A stretch of 64,000 nucleotides of DNA, taken from assembly GCA_945859605.1 (NCBI GenBank), contig OX243825.1, positions 20,901,196 to 20,965,195 of the forward strand. The letters are read 5' to 3'. The notes beneath the pieces were generated by a model. It did no database searches. It worked only from the letters and a program-made list of their open reading frames with translations, and was not told where the DNA came from. Below are positions 35,601-45,000 of the stretch, in pieces (position 1 is the stretch's first letter; every line of letters begins with the position of its first letter). This DNA comes from Lumbricus rubellus (lineage: Eukaryota; Annelida; Clitellata; Crassiclitellata; Lumbricidae). The position numbers were made by a program, and so were the translations under genes.

Positions 35601-38123
35601 TAAACAGTATATATGTCTGTTTAATTTTTGCTGACGTGCTGCAGCCAATTACAAAGAACTAAATGTTTAAAAACTATTCAGGTGAAGGGGGCCATGGTTG
35701 AGTAAATATATGCAATTAAAACAAAACAGTTTACTACAAACTTCGTCAAGGGCTAATAGTTTTCGATTCATGATGTCATTATCGAATCAAATACTGTATT
35801 TATTTATTTGTTACAGCAATTTGATCTAGCATCCCTTCAAGGTTGTCTACTCGGAAGCGCTCCCAGTCCGACCCCCCCCCCCCCCCGGACGAATAGGACA
35901 GTCTTCGAGTTTGTTTTCGAATTGAATATTGATGCCTCACAGGTACGAAGATAAACTTTTAAGCGGCATAATATTACAAACAGATTGTTTTTTGGTGTTT
36001 AGGCTGTTCGCGAGACTTTGTTTCCGATGGTTTCCACGTACTGGGGTCATCTTGAAGAGTCTATGCGTGATTCATCCGCTGCAAACGCTCTCGTTAAATC
36101 CGATGCACAGAAAGTCCATGGAGCGCTTCTAGTCAGTACTTTTCACGATTATTTTCAGAAATCAAAGCCGTAGCTGTGGGGGGGGGGTGTTTTGGGTGTT
36201 TGAACACCCCCAAAATGAAAAATGCACAAAATAATAGGCCTATAATACATTTACTAGCACATGATGAAAAACCATGTAATAAAATCATGAAAACACCCAA
36301 AAATTAAAAATTTAAAAAATAATAGAATGGATTCACTAGCACACAATGAAAAACATGAAATTAGGGACGAAAAATGGCAAGAAAGCCGTTTCCGACGAAT
36401 AAAAACAGTCGTCAGAAATTTTGACGACTAAAAAAGCCGAAGAAACACCCCCGAAATCAAATCCTGGCTACGTCCTTGTTAGAAATGTTTATTTTTCTTC
36501 AAAATTTTACACAGAAATGTTCATGACAGTTCTACAGTTGTTTAACTTTATCAGAAGGGGGTTATATAAAGTTCTGTTTATGAATGTTGTAAAGTTCTTA
36601 TACAGACCGATGAAAATTGTTTTAAATTTTAGTTGCTAGTATTTTGCCAAATATTTTGAACTTCTGTTTATATTTCTGCAGGAACTAAATTCTGCTATTT
36701 CTATTAGTTCACTGCTTTGTTAATGACCTTGAGTGATTTTGTGATAATTTTTTGGGGAAATTGGTAATGTTCGTGGGACGTGTGTTCATTATCCTGTCTT
36801 AATAAAGGCTTAAAAATCCCCGAACCTTTGATGAATTGATGGCCGTTGAGGAGATTTAATAAATGTTAAGATGATTGTTGTTAAAAGGTATATGGCTTTA
36901 GCTGCAATTTCCAAAATGAAGATAGTTATGATGCAGAGAATGACTTTTGACATGTAAGCTTAGCCAAGTGTTGCCGGCTTATATCTATCACTTCAATTTT
37001 ATATTTCCCTGCTGGATTAACTGCAGAATTTGAATTTTCTCTCCGTTCTCTATTTCAGTTAGTGGCAGAATATCTTGTGAGAGCACATATCCAACGCACC
37101 CAGCTGTCAATCAAGGCAGCCGAGAAGGAAGACGATTGGTCGGGGGCGGAGCCTGGGGCGGGGCCAAGCGCCATCAATCTCCAGATGGCGCTACATCCCA
37201 ACCCAATCGTCGTACGCAACGATCGATTTCTCGACGGCGATCTCCCCGGCGCTGTCATCACCCTACCGGACAGCACGACCCCACCGGCGCCAAAGACCTT
37301 CTCAGAGATCTACAACCAACTGTACGAATTTTTCGGGGACGGATTAGCAGCGCGATTGCCGATCACGTACGTGGCGGACTTCTACGTGCGCAGAAAGGAA
37401 CCGGCGCCGGTCAGCTTCGCGGATGCGGACACGGGGCGTACAGGCGAGGAGTTGCTGCAGCAGTTTCTCGAGCATCCGGCTGGCGCCCGACGTAATGGGG
37501 ATCGGAGAATCGCGGAGGATATGGATGTCGATGAGAAGTCGGAGAAGTCCGTTTGGTCCGCGCGTTCGTCTCGTTCGGATGAGAATCTGTCGTACGCGGG
37601 AGAGGACGCGGATATGACGATCAAAGCAACTGTATCCGATCCGTCGCGAGGAATCAAAATGACCATCCTCAAACGACCAAAGACGAAGGTGCCGACACCG
37701 ACAAATCCTTCTATTGTTCCGACTCCTATTGTTCTCCCTGCCCCGACTCCTCTTATCCTAGTTCCAGTTGTGCCGCCTGTCGAATCGGGTTCCATTCCGC
37801 CGAAGCCGAAAGTCGGACGCAGAAGCTCGATGCCGAAGACCGTTAAATCGTCGGATATGTTTGAGATGTCGCGCGTTAGAGAACGTGACGTGATCTTTGT
37901 TTTCAGTTTTCAGGGGCGGGTGCAGCATTGCGTGTTTTCCGAGCGACAGAAGGCTCTTATTCTCGCACGAGACATGGCGCTGCAGCACGCTGCTGTTAGC
38001 AAGTATCGTACCTTGTGTACGTCTCTGCAGTATTTTGGAAAACGACGAAAGTTGTTGTCGGGGGCAATGGTTTCCAAGCGGTGCACAGGTAGGGGTGCCC
38101 TAGACTTGAGTCATATTCTGTAA
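29381..38123 (+). CDS. TAF6L: TAF6-like protein (TAF6L/PAF65-alpha), 11 exons
   Basis: Exons read from splice sites and homology: 29381-29542, 30154-30240, 30974-31124, 31722-31784, 32612-32715, 33287-33364, 33789-33884, 34740-34864, 35340-35472, 36003-36131, 37059-38123. All introns are GT-AG and all phases join, giving about 730 aa. Residues about 14-83 form the TAF6-type histone fold (LPKETIRLYAESAG, LAEDVSYRLRDLIQ, KHAKRRKMSTKYFTAALRN). EVNLANLALA and the HEAT-repeat domain follow (residues about 185-376: VKTVSHDTAQLGRLLH, NPQNDHWTLRDYAAHLL, HYGAVMGILAMG, STYWGHLEES, KVHGALL). EIYNQLYEFFGDGLAARL (about 459-476) matches the TAF6L-specific segment. The Pro-rich C-terminus is longer than in the human protein (622 aa). 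Family role: histone-fold/HEAT subunit of SAGA-type (PCAF/GCN5) co-activators, pairing with TAF9. LTMLIQ and NDHWTLRD fit TAF6L better than TAF6. Confidence 0.93.
29703..29765. mobile_element. 63-bp piggyBac-like micro-MITE between TTAA sites
   Basis: Ends CCCATTAATGC and (reverse complement of the right end) CCCTTTAATGC, bracketed by TTAA (29699-29702, 29766-29769), in TAF6L intron 1. Confidence 0.7.
30721..30796 (+). pseudogene. Relict duplicate of TAF6L exon 2
   Basis: Lies in intron 2. Its last 12 codons read DILTALRNSGVQ followed by a donor GTGAAA, matching exon 2 (FTAALRNSDVQ, GTGAAT). The next about 60 bp of intron also match (AATAATGATAG, TTTATTGTCA). The 5' half is too diverged and the frame would not join exon 1 or exon 3, so it is read as a decayed duplication rather than an alternative exon. 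Confidence 0.7.
31235..31450 (-). mobile_element. L2-like LINE/SINE 3' tail, minus strand
   Basis: On the minus strand it contains GGGAGCGCTTCTGAAAGGCTC and TGCTGCGAGCAGCACTTTATA followed by an (AATAC)n-like tail. The same core is found at 33640-33745 and 63455-63530. In TAF6L intron 3. Confidence 0.5.
32545..32606. repeat. (TGAT)n microsatellite abutting the TAF6L exon 5 acceptor
   Basis: About 15 TGAT units end only 5 bp before the acceptor AG at 32610-32611, so the repeat supplies most of the sequence where a polypyrimidine tract is expected. Confidence 0.9.
33590..33745 (+). mobile_element. L2-like LINE/SINE 3' tail
   Basis: CACTGGGAGCGCTTCTGAAA, GGCTCTTGCTGC, AAGAAGCGCTTTTTAAATGG, TCAGATACTG; same family as 31235-31450 and 63455-63530. 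In TAF6L intron 6. Confidence 0.55.
33990..34064 (+). mobile_element. Deleted SINE copy leading into (GGT)n
   Basis: Head GTCCGGTGGTGTAGTGG is joined directly to the tail part CCTGCATTCAGGAGCGCTTC, TGAGTAG. Box B and the middle are deleted. The copy runs straight into the GGT tract. Confidence 0.65.
34063..34207. repeat. (GGT)n microsatellite, about 48 units, TAF6L intron 7
   Basis: About 145 bp of pure GGT. The strand equal to the mRNA is G/T, so the transcript carries a long (GGU)n. The homopolymer frames are artefacts. Confidence 0.97.
34474..34679 (-). mobile_element. tRNA-derived SINE, minus strand, TAF6L intron 7
   Basis: A full-length reverse copy: tail TTTTAGCGCCCCTTCAAG, body GAGTGAAGGACTTGCCCAAG and tRNA-like head ending CACTACACCACC on the plus strand. 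Box B is mutated. Confidence 0.85.
36163..36478. mobile_element. MITE family A copy, 316 bp, TSD TCAGAAAT/TTAGAAAT, TAF6L intron 10
   Basis: Starts CAAAGCCGTAGCTG; the right end reverse complement is CAAGGACGTAGCCA. Octamers at 36155-36162 and 36479-36486 match at 7 of 8 bases. It contains TTTTGACGACTAAAAAAGCC. It begins 31 bp after the exon 10 donor. Confidence 0.75.
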
Positions 38124-38970
38124 AGGGAGGAACAGTTAGGTGCGTTGTTGCAGGAGTTTTAGTAATAGTTGTTTAAAATGAGATAAGTGTATGTTAAGGA
38201 AACTTTATCAAATGTTTTTTGTTGAAAACACTGCCAACTGTTTTCATTGTACCGTGTATGTATACATTGTACATTCGTGTAACGATGTATGGATGCTGCA
38301 TTTTCTGCTGTACAGTTTGTACACATGTATGTTTTGACATTTTTCGAGGAAATTCCAAGAGCCTTTCAAAAGTGCTGTGAATGTTGTGACTTTTCAAGGG
38401 CTATTAATAGTTGTGACTTAGCAAACGAGGACAGTGTAGCTTGTGTCAGACGAAATCAAATTTTCGTAAACAGATTCCACAAAAATAATCTGGCATTTGT
38501 GTTGATCGATGAAAGATGACTAAGATAGATCCTGCATTTGTCAGCCAAGAGAGAGAAATAGAAAATTCTGTATGACTTGCAGGTTGCAAGCTGTGTGTGT
38601 TGGTGGTACCTTACACTTGAAATGGTAAAAGAATGCAGTCTGTCAGTTTGTGGCATTTTTCAGTTCATTACCAATGGTTGTAATTGCAGCTGCTTTCATG
38701 TAGTTTGCTGTTTTTGTTTTTGAACTTCTTTCTCAGTCCTGATTATGTTTTATGCGTACTCAAGTGGACGCTGATTTGATGTAGCAGGTAGCAACAGGCA
38801 GCATGTCTTTGTCCTTCATAGGAAAATGTTTGCAAAGAAAAAACAATTGTTTTGTTTGAATGTGTTGTACGTTTTCACTTTTGTGTTACTTGGGTTGATC
38901 CACACCATGCTATGGGCCAGAGTGTTGTGGGAACCAGTTCTCACTCACTTTAGACCCTAGGGGTTTTACG

Positions 38971-39284
38971 CATAGGCATAGGAGATGGGGGTTCAAAGGG
39001 GGCAAATGCCCCCAAATTTCGGGCATGTCTGGTTTTCGGGCAAGCAGACCAGGGAAAAAATGTATATAAAAATTTACGGGAATTTTTGGAAAATTTCGCA
39101 TTTCAACCTCGGATGGCTTTAAAAAAGGTCATCAGAATTTTCGGGCAAAAGTAATGGGAATTTTCGGAAGATTTCGACCGGATGCCGGACGACTTAAAAA
39201 AAAGGTAGTCAGATCAGATTTTTCGGGCAAAAGTTTGACTTTTGCCCCCCACCCCCCGCTGCTGAAATGTTCCCTATGCCTATG
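38971..39284. mobile_element. MITE family A copy, 314 bp, exact TSD GTTTTACG
   Basis: Inverted ends CATAGGCATAGG on both sides, exact octamer GTTTTACG at 38963-38970 and 39285-39292. Interior AAATTTCGGGCATGTCTGG and GACGACTTAAAAAAAAGGT are shared with the 2.4-kb copy. It sits about 0.85 kb downstream of the TAF6L stop. Confidence 0.9.
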
Positions 39285-39918
39285 GTTTTACGGGTTAGAA
39301 CCCTTGAAAGAAATGCATTACTGTTATTAAACACTGAAAGTTGAAAAATATGACCATGTTCAAAGAAGCCCCCCATCAAAAACTAAGATTACATCTGGCT
39401 GATCACTGCTAGTCCATCGAATTGTTTTATACGTGTGGTTTGGACTGGGTGAGATGTCATTTAAGTTGTGAACATTGCTCACAATGCATGGCCATTTCGT
39501 CATACTATAGATTTCTTGCATGCATGGAGATAATAATGTACCGGTATGTAGTTAGTTGTGCATTAAAGATGTCCCCAGAGAAGGGGAGCGAATATGGGGG
39601 GGAGGGGTGAAGGTCATACCCTCATTCGGGGGGGGGGGGTTAATGCTAAATGTCGACAAGGGGAGAGAGAATGGGCCCAGAGTAGGTCGTTTTTGCCTTT
39701 ATGTTTGACCTTGTGTATATATGCGGCTATTTAAATTCAATTATACATGCATCACATTGGACCCTCAAAGCTAGGGTATCTCGCGAACATACTCTATCCC
39801 ACCGACACTCACGAAGGAAAAATCAGCTGAGCGTGACCATGTCAACAGTGTGACACAGCAATCAGGGTGATCATTCATCCAGGGCCATTGATAGCCTTGG
39901 TTGGTTTATGAAAGTTGG

Positions 39919-40905
39919 TAGGCATGACTTTCGAATCCTATTTAATGGCTTTTCTTCGCAGGCTAGTCCACCTATTCCTTTCAAATAGGCATGACTTTCG
40001 AATCCTATTTAGGGGTCATTGCATAATTACGTAACGCCGAAAATGACCGTTTTTGACCCACCCACCCACCCTGTAACGTTTCGTAACGTTTCCCTTTACC
40101 CACCCACCCACCCTCCCCAGCGTTACGTAACGATAGTTACGAAAAATCAATTAGATTTAGGCCTACCAGACCTATGTGCGAATTCGTATTTATAATTTAT
40201 AGTTTCATAGCGAATTTAATATAGGCTAGTAAGTGAACAAGATCTATAATTTGACAGTGGCCTGCTGCCATATCTTCCTCAGATATCTAGACCTAGGCCT
40301 ACTTCGGTTACGTTTTACTATATCAATGCCGCGAAGTTTAAACTTCGAACACGTCATTTGTCCGAAGTGTCATTCGATAGTAATATAATATTCATTAATA
40401 AAAAATTCAAGGCGTTACGTAACGTTCAGCTGCCCCCACCCACCCACCCCTGTAACGTTTCGTAACGTTTTCAATGACCCCACCCACCCACCCTCGAGCG
40501 TTACGTAATTATGCAATGACCCCATTGATGGCTTTTCTTCGCAGGCTAGTCCACCTATTCCTTTCAAATAGGCATGACTTTCGAATCCTATTTAATGGCT
40601 TTTCTTCACAGGCTAGTCCACCTATTCCTTTCAAATGGGCATGACTTTCGAATCCTATTTAATGGCTTTTCTTCGTGGTGCTAGTCCACCTATTCCTTTC
40701 AAATAGGCATGACTTTCGAATCCTATTTAATGGCTTTTCTTCGTGGTGCTAGTCCACCTATTCCTTTCAAATAGGCATGACTTTCGAATCCTATTTAATG
40801 ACTTTTCTTCGCAGATTAGTCCACCTATACCTTTCAAATAGGCGTGACTTTCGAATCCTATTTAATGGCTTTTCTTTGTAGGCTAGTCCACCTATTCTTT
40901 TCAAA
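39919..40905. repeat. 67-68-bp satellite, seven units, one split by a MITE
   Basis: The unit contains TAGGCATGACTTTCGAATCC, TATTTAATGGCTTTTCTTCG and AGTCCACCTATTCCTTTCAA. Units: 39919-39985, 39986-40011 continuing at 40524-40568, 40569-40635, 40636-40703, 40704-40771, 40772-40838, 40839-40905. Units 4 and 5 share a GTGGTG variant, a sign of recent local duplication. Confidence 0.93.
40012..40523. mobile_element. 512-bp MITE with perfect 26-bp TIRs, inserted in the satellite
   Basis: Ends GGGGTCATTGCATAATTACG/TAACGC at 40012-40037 and their exact reverse complement at 40498-40523. It splits unit 2 of the surrounding satellite, so both borders are independently fixed. The target duplication is imperfect (ATTTA/ATTGA). 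The interior is rich in TTACGTAACG palindromes and ACCC runs and has no coding capacity. The superfamily is not assigned. Confidence 0.88.
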
Positions 40906-41836
40906 TCCTTTGCCAATCCCAACCCTCGTGTCCATTTGCGTCTCGGTATTTTGTCGAGTTGTCAAGACAGGCATTGCCTTTCTTAGAACTGCCAGTTGAC
41001 TAGTTTAGCCCAGCACGTATTGAGTTTGCAACCAGTTATACTAGTAGGCCTACTATATTTTTAAAAAAACATTTAGCCTTCAACAAATCTTCAGGGTCAC
41101 CAGACTACTCGCCAGTAACGATGACGAGCGTGGGAACGAACTTTTATGAAGGGTAATATTATTTTGCTAATGACAAATTGTCACGTTAACCTGAAGAATT
41201 TCCTGCTTGGCCGATCTTTATAGGACGAACAATTAGGCTTACTGTAAGTGTGGGTTACTGCACGACGGGTGTCGTACACCCACCGGGGCCCCAACAATCA
41301 TTCTGTTCAACCCAAACAACCAGTCCTATAGGCTAGCTGTTCTGTCTCTACCCTTTGAATTCAGGCAAGCCTCGTCAAAAAAGACACGTAGCCTACGGCT
41401 TTGTTGTGTCGTCGCAGGCTTGCTATCATATCATGGGCTATATATTATTAGGCCTATAGATCCCAATACTTGCCACAGTGTCGCGTCGAAAGCCTGCAGT
41501 AGCCTGTGCTAGTAAATAGCTAAAACCACAATAGACGATATTCATACGTTCGCCAAGTCGTTCTTAAATAGGGTTACAGTTGCAATGCATGGATAGTGCA
41601 ATATTATTGCTTTAGCAGTTGCAATTTAGTATAGGCCTAGGGCTACATAATTTCTAATAAGAAGAAGCTTCTGTATAGAAATGACCGACCTTTTATGTAT
41701 GTGATTAAGTTTTTCGTCTATTATTATGTTAAAATGATGTCATGCGTGGATAGTTGGATACAGAGAACACCGCCATTGGCACTTGCCATCTTTTCACGTG
41801 ACAAGTCGGTGATTTTCGTATCATCATTGATCAACA
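40906..41836. other. Intergenic, nothing recognised
   Basis: AT-rich unique DNA with several TAGGCCTA-type palindromes and no supportable gene. Confidence 0.5.
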
Positions 41837-42086
41837 TGACGTCACGCATGGCATTTTGAGTCAACGTTGTCTGACGTCAAAATGACGATACGTCCGGAGC
41901 GTTTAATGACGTCACCCACGTCATGTCTCAACGCATGACGTCTGCATTTCGAGTGTTCTTGTCACTATCCTTCGTCCTGTGATTACATAGTGACGTGCAT
42001 CGCTTAATGACGTCACAAGAGTGACGTCACATCCTGCGTGGTGACGTATGGCGACTGCTTTCGTTTTCTCGTTGTTGATGACGTCA
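41837..42086 (+). promoter_or_regulatory. Cluster of CRE (TGACGTCA) sites at the PDZ gene 5' end
   Basis: Perfect TGACGTCA palindromes at 41837, 41872, 41907, 42008, 42022 and 42079, plus TGACGTCT at 41936 and half sites between. The first three are spaced exactly 35 bp. The cluster ends within exon 1 of the PDZ gene. CREB/ATF-family bZIP dimers bind this octamer, so cAMP/Ca2+- or stress-responsive control is the natural inference. A TATA box is not evident. Confidence 0.8.
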
Positions 42087-45000
42087 GCAGGTGGTGCCAG
42101 GGCTGCGACGGTGGGGGCGACGTTGTTTTCGACGAGTGGGGTGATAGCTGCAATTGTTGTGACGTTCATTTCAACGCTGGTCGCTGTCACAGTTGTCATC
42201 TTCATTTGCCTCTTCCTTCCTCGGAAACACAGTAGGAAGAAAGGTAATTCACTTTCAGGGCTTTTTTCAACGTGCAGCTGTAGGCCTACACAAAATGTGC
42301 AGTTCTACATGGATGGATATGTGCAGTTGTAGAAGCACTTCTGCACAGTTGAAACTAGCAAAGAAGGTAATTGTCCTCCGATTGGAAGTAATTTTCCATG
42401 CAGTATGGGAATGGACAAAAGGGGTTGTGCAGTTCTAAAAACTCCTCTAAAAACAGCCCTGGACTTAATTACTCTGTATCGTAGCCTCGTAGGCCTAGCT
42501 AGAAATTTATGCAGAGCCTCTCGCAGCGGTGCAGGTCAATCAGGCAATATAATTATCTGCACCTGAAGTTTTTACGATTTCAAGAAATTCTATTCTATAG
42601 ATTTTGAGGAAATGCCCCGGCCATCTCATATCGGTGGGACGCGTGCCCCGACTGTCCCAGAGTAGGCCCTATATAGGCCTAGCCTACACGCCTATAGGAC
42701 TCTGTGAGGCCTTGATTTACGCGCAGTGAAAACTGACAAAATAATTTGAACCCTTAATCCTAAATATTGTGTAGGCATAGTCTTCGGCCTTCAGGGGTCC
42801 ATAAGATCTTCAGCCTTCAGCGGTCCATAAAATCGTCGTCGGCCGACCAGAAAATGTCCCGAGGGCCGAACTTTTTGGCACCTATAGCCTACAAGAGCTA
42901 GGTCGCTGATCAAATGCATTTATAAACAAATTTAGGCTTACAGCCTGTCTCGCACGACCGCAAGCAACAACCTATAAATAAATCATATTAGGCCTACGCT
43001 TTATATCACCTACTTTTTTATCACAAAATTTTGGGGATGGGGTGGCGGTAGCGCAATGGATAATACGCTGGCGTAGAGAGCGACAGGTAGCGAGTTCGAG
43101 CCATGGGCGGAAACCTAGGGGGACGGTCCCCCCAATGGAGGTGTTGGGGACGGCCCATCATTTGTCCCCCCCAATAATTGAGTGTCAAGACTTTTAAAAA
43201 AGGTCATCAACTTTTTGCATCCATTTGAACTAACCAGTAAAAACAATAAAAACTTCATAACACGGTCCACGGATGCTGTATAAAAACGTTTATTAGGCTT
43301 TATCCGCTGCTCTCAATGGGCTTGTTAACTGTCGCGTTATGTCGACCGGTTATTCTGTCAATAAAAGAATAGGCCTATAAGCTATAATAGGCTAATATTA
43401 TTATCATTGATTAATGCGCCTGTGAACACTGAACAAGCTGGTTCTCACGACTTAGCTTTTGTGGGCACTGTGGAAGTTCCGCGTTTACGACAACGATAGG
43501 CCTGTATGTTATAAAATTTATTATTGAACTGTGAATTTAGAGCACGCATTTTGCATAGGCGTGAATAAACTTCGTATTGTGGCGTTGTTGTCGGATCACC
43601 ATAAGTTTTTAAATGGCGGCGGCAGTCACCGCTACTTTTGACGCGTAGGCCTACAAACTTCGTAGGTGGTGAGAGTCATCAAGCCAGGCCTAGTTGTCAT
43701 GACATTTGACCCTGTGCTGAAGTTTTGTGACGTGAAAATATCGTCGTCAAAATTTATTTATAGTTGTCGCACAGATGTAGGCCTAAACATGCGCTTCGTT
43801 TAGGGCTGCCAACTCTTGATTTTGCTCTTCCAGAACTCCCGCAGTCATTCGATATGCCCTTAACAATTTACACAATGTTAACATTACTGCAAAATGCAAC
43901 AAATTTGTGACAATCCAATAATTTCAGGGCATACAATCTGCCAAAAATAGTCGATAACAATTATTGCGCAGATAAATTTCCAAATGACAAGTAGCCCAAA
44001 TTTAAGACTTGAATCAACTTAAAATTAAAAGACTGTTTAATCTCTGTTTACTAGATTTAAACAATTGGTCATAATTTGTTTTTTTCTTGTTTTTTGTTTT
44101 GTTTTGAAATCTGTGTGTCATTTCATTTCAGTTTACTTTTGTTTCATGTGTAAGATGTTGTGCTTTGCACTGTTTTTTTACAATAGCCAAATGTTATTGA
44201 GAAAGGAAGGGTCAATCCAGCCTCAGCGGGTCCATACGACCTTTTTGGATTGACCCTTTGACTTATGCACCGATCACTCGAAAGTCATTGAATTTGTACT
44301 GATTACTGCTCTTTTGTACGTGTTTGATGCTTTGTCAATAAACGGCTTACTTACTTACTAACTTCAAGAAGGAAGCTTTTTCATTTTAGTGACCTTGGAC
44401 ATCATGCGGGACAATTTGAGATCGATCCAGGACACGGGACGCATATTTTATGGCTGATTCCGGGACTGTCCCGGCGAATCCGGGACGGTTGGCGACCCTA
44501 ATTAAATTTTCGTTATCTTCACAACTCTTCGTTTTAGTTCAGAAATTCTGCACATCAAAATCAGCTGCTCATTTGAGTTCGAAACTCTAGCCTAGGCCTA
44601 ATCAGTTGATATTTTGCCTATAATTATTAACAGGCCTACAAACTAGTCTCCCTTTTCTATTACAATACCGTTTTTGAATATAGTAGTCTTTAGGAGAACC
44701 GAGAATTAGACTACTAGGCAACTCTCATCATTGCGAAGTTTGCAGGCAGGCCTATTAGGCTATAGGCCTACGTCTAACTTCAATAAGCATGCCTCCAAGC
44801 ATTTAAGTCATTTAAATAGTCCATATACGTATAATTATATCAGATTCAAACGATATAGGCCTAACCTAATAGTTATGAACATATGACTTTTTGGCACCGC
44901 TACTTGCAATCCGTCTTGGAAGCCTGTGCTAACCAAAATGCTAACGAGGCGTACGATTTATTCCAATCCAAATACATGGAGTCCTATAATGAATTTTTCC

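Noticed and set aside
42038..42235. Alternative frame over PDZ exon 1 starting with GTG
   Set aside because: No membrane span or phase agreement; the ATG at 42048 gives signal peptide, membrane span and the correct splice phase.
43041..43102. Functional tRNA-Arg gene
   Set aside because: Acceptor and anticodon stems do not pair and the 3' part is replaced by a MITE end.
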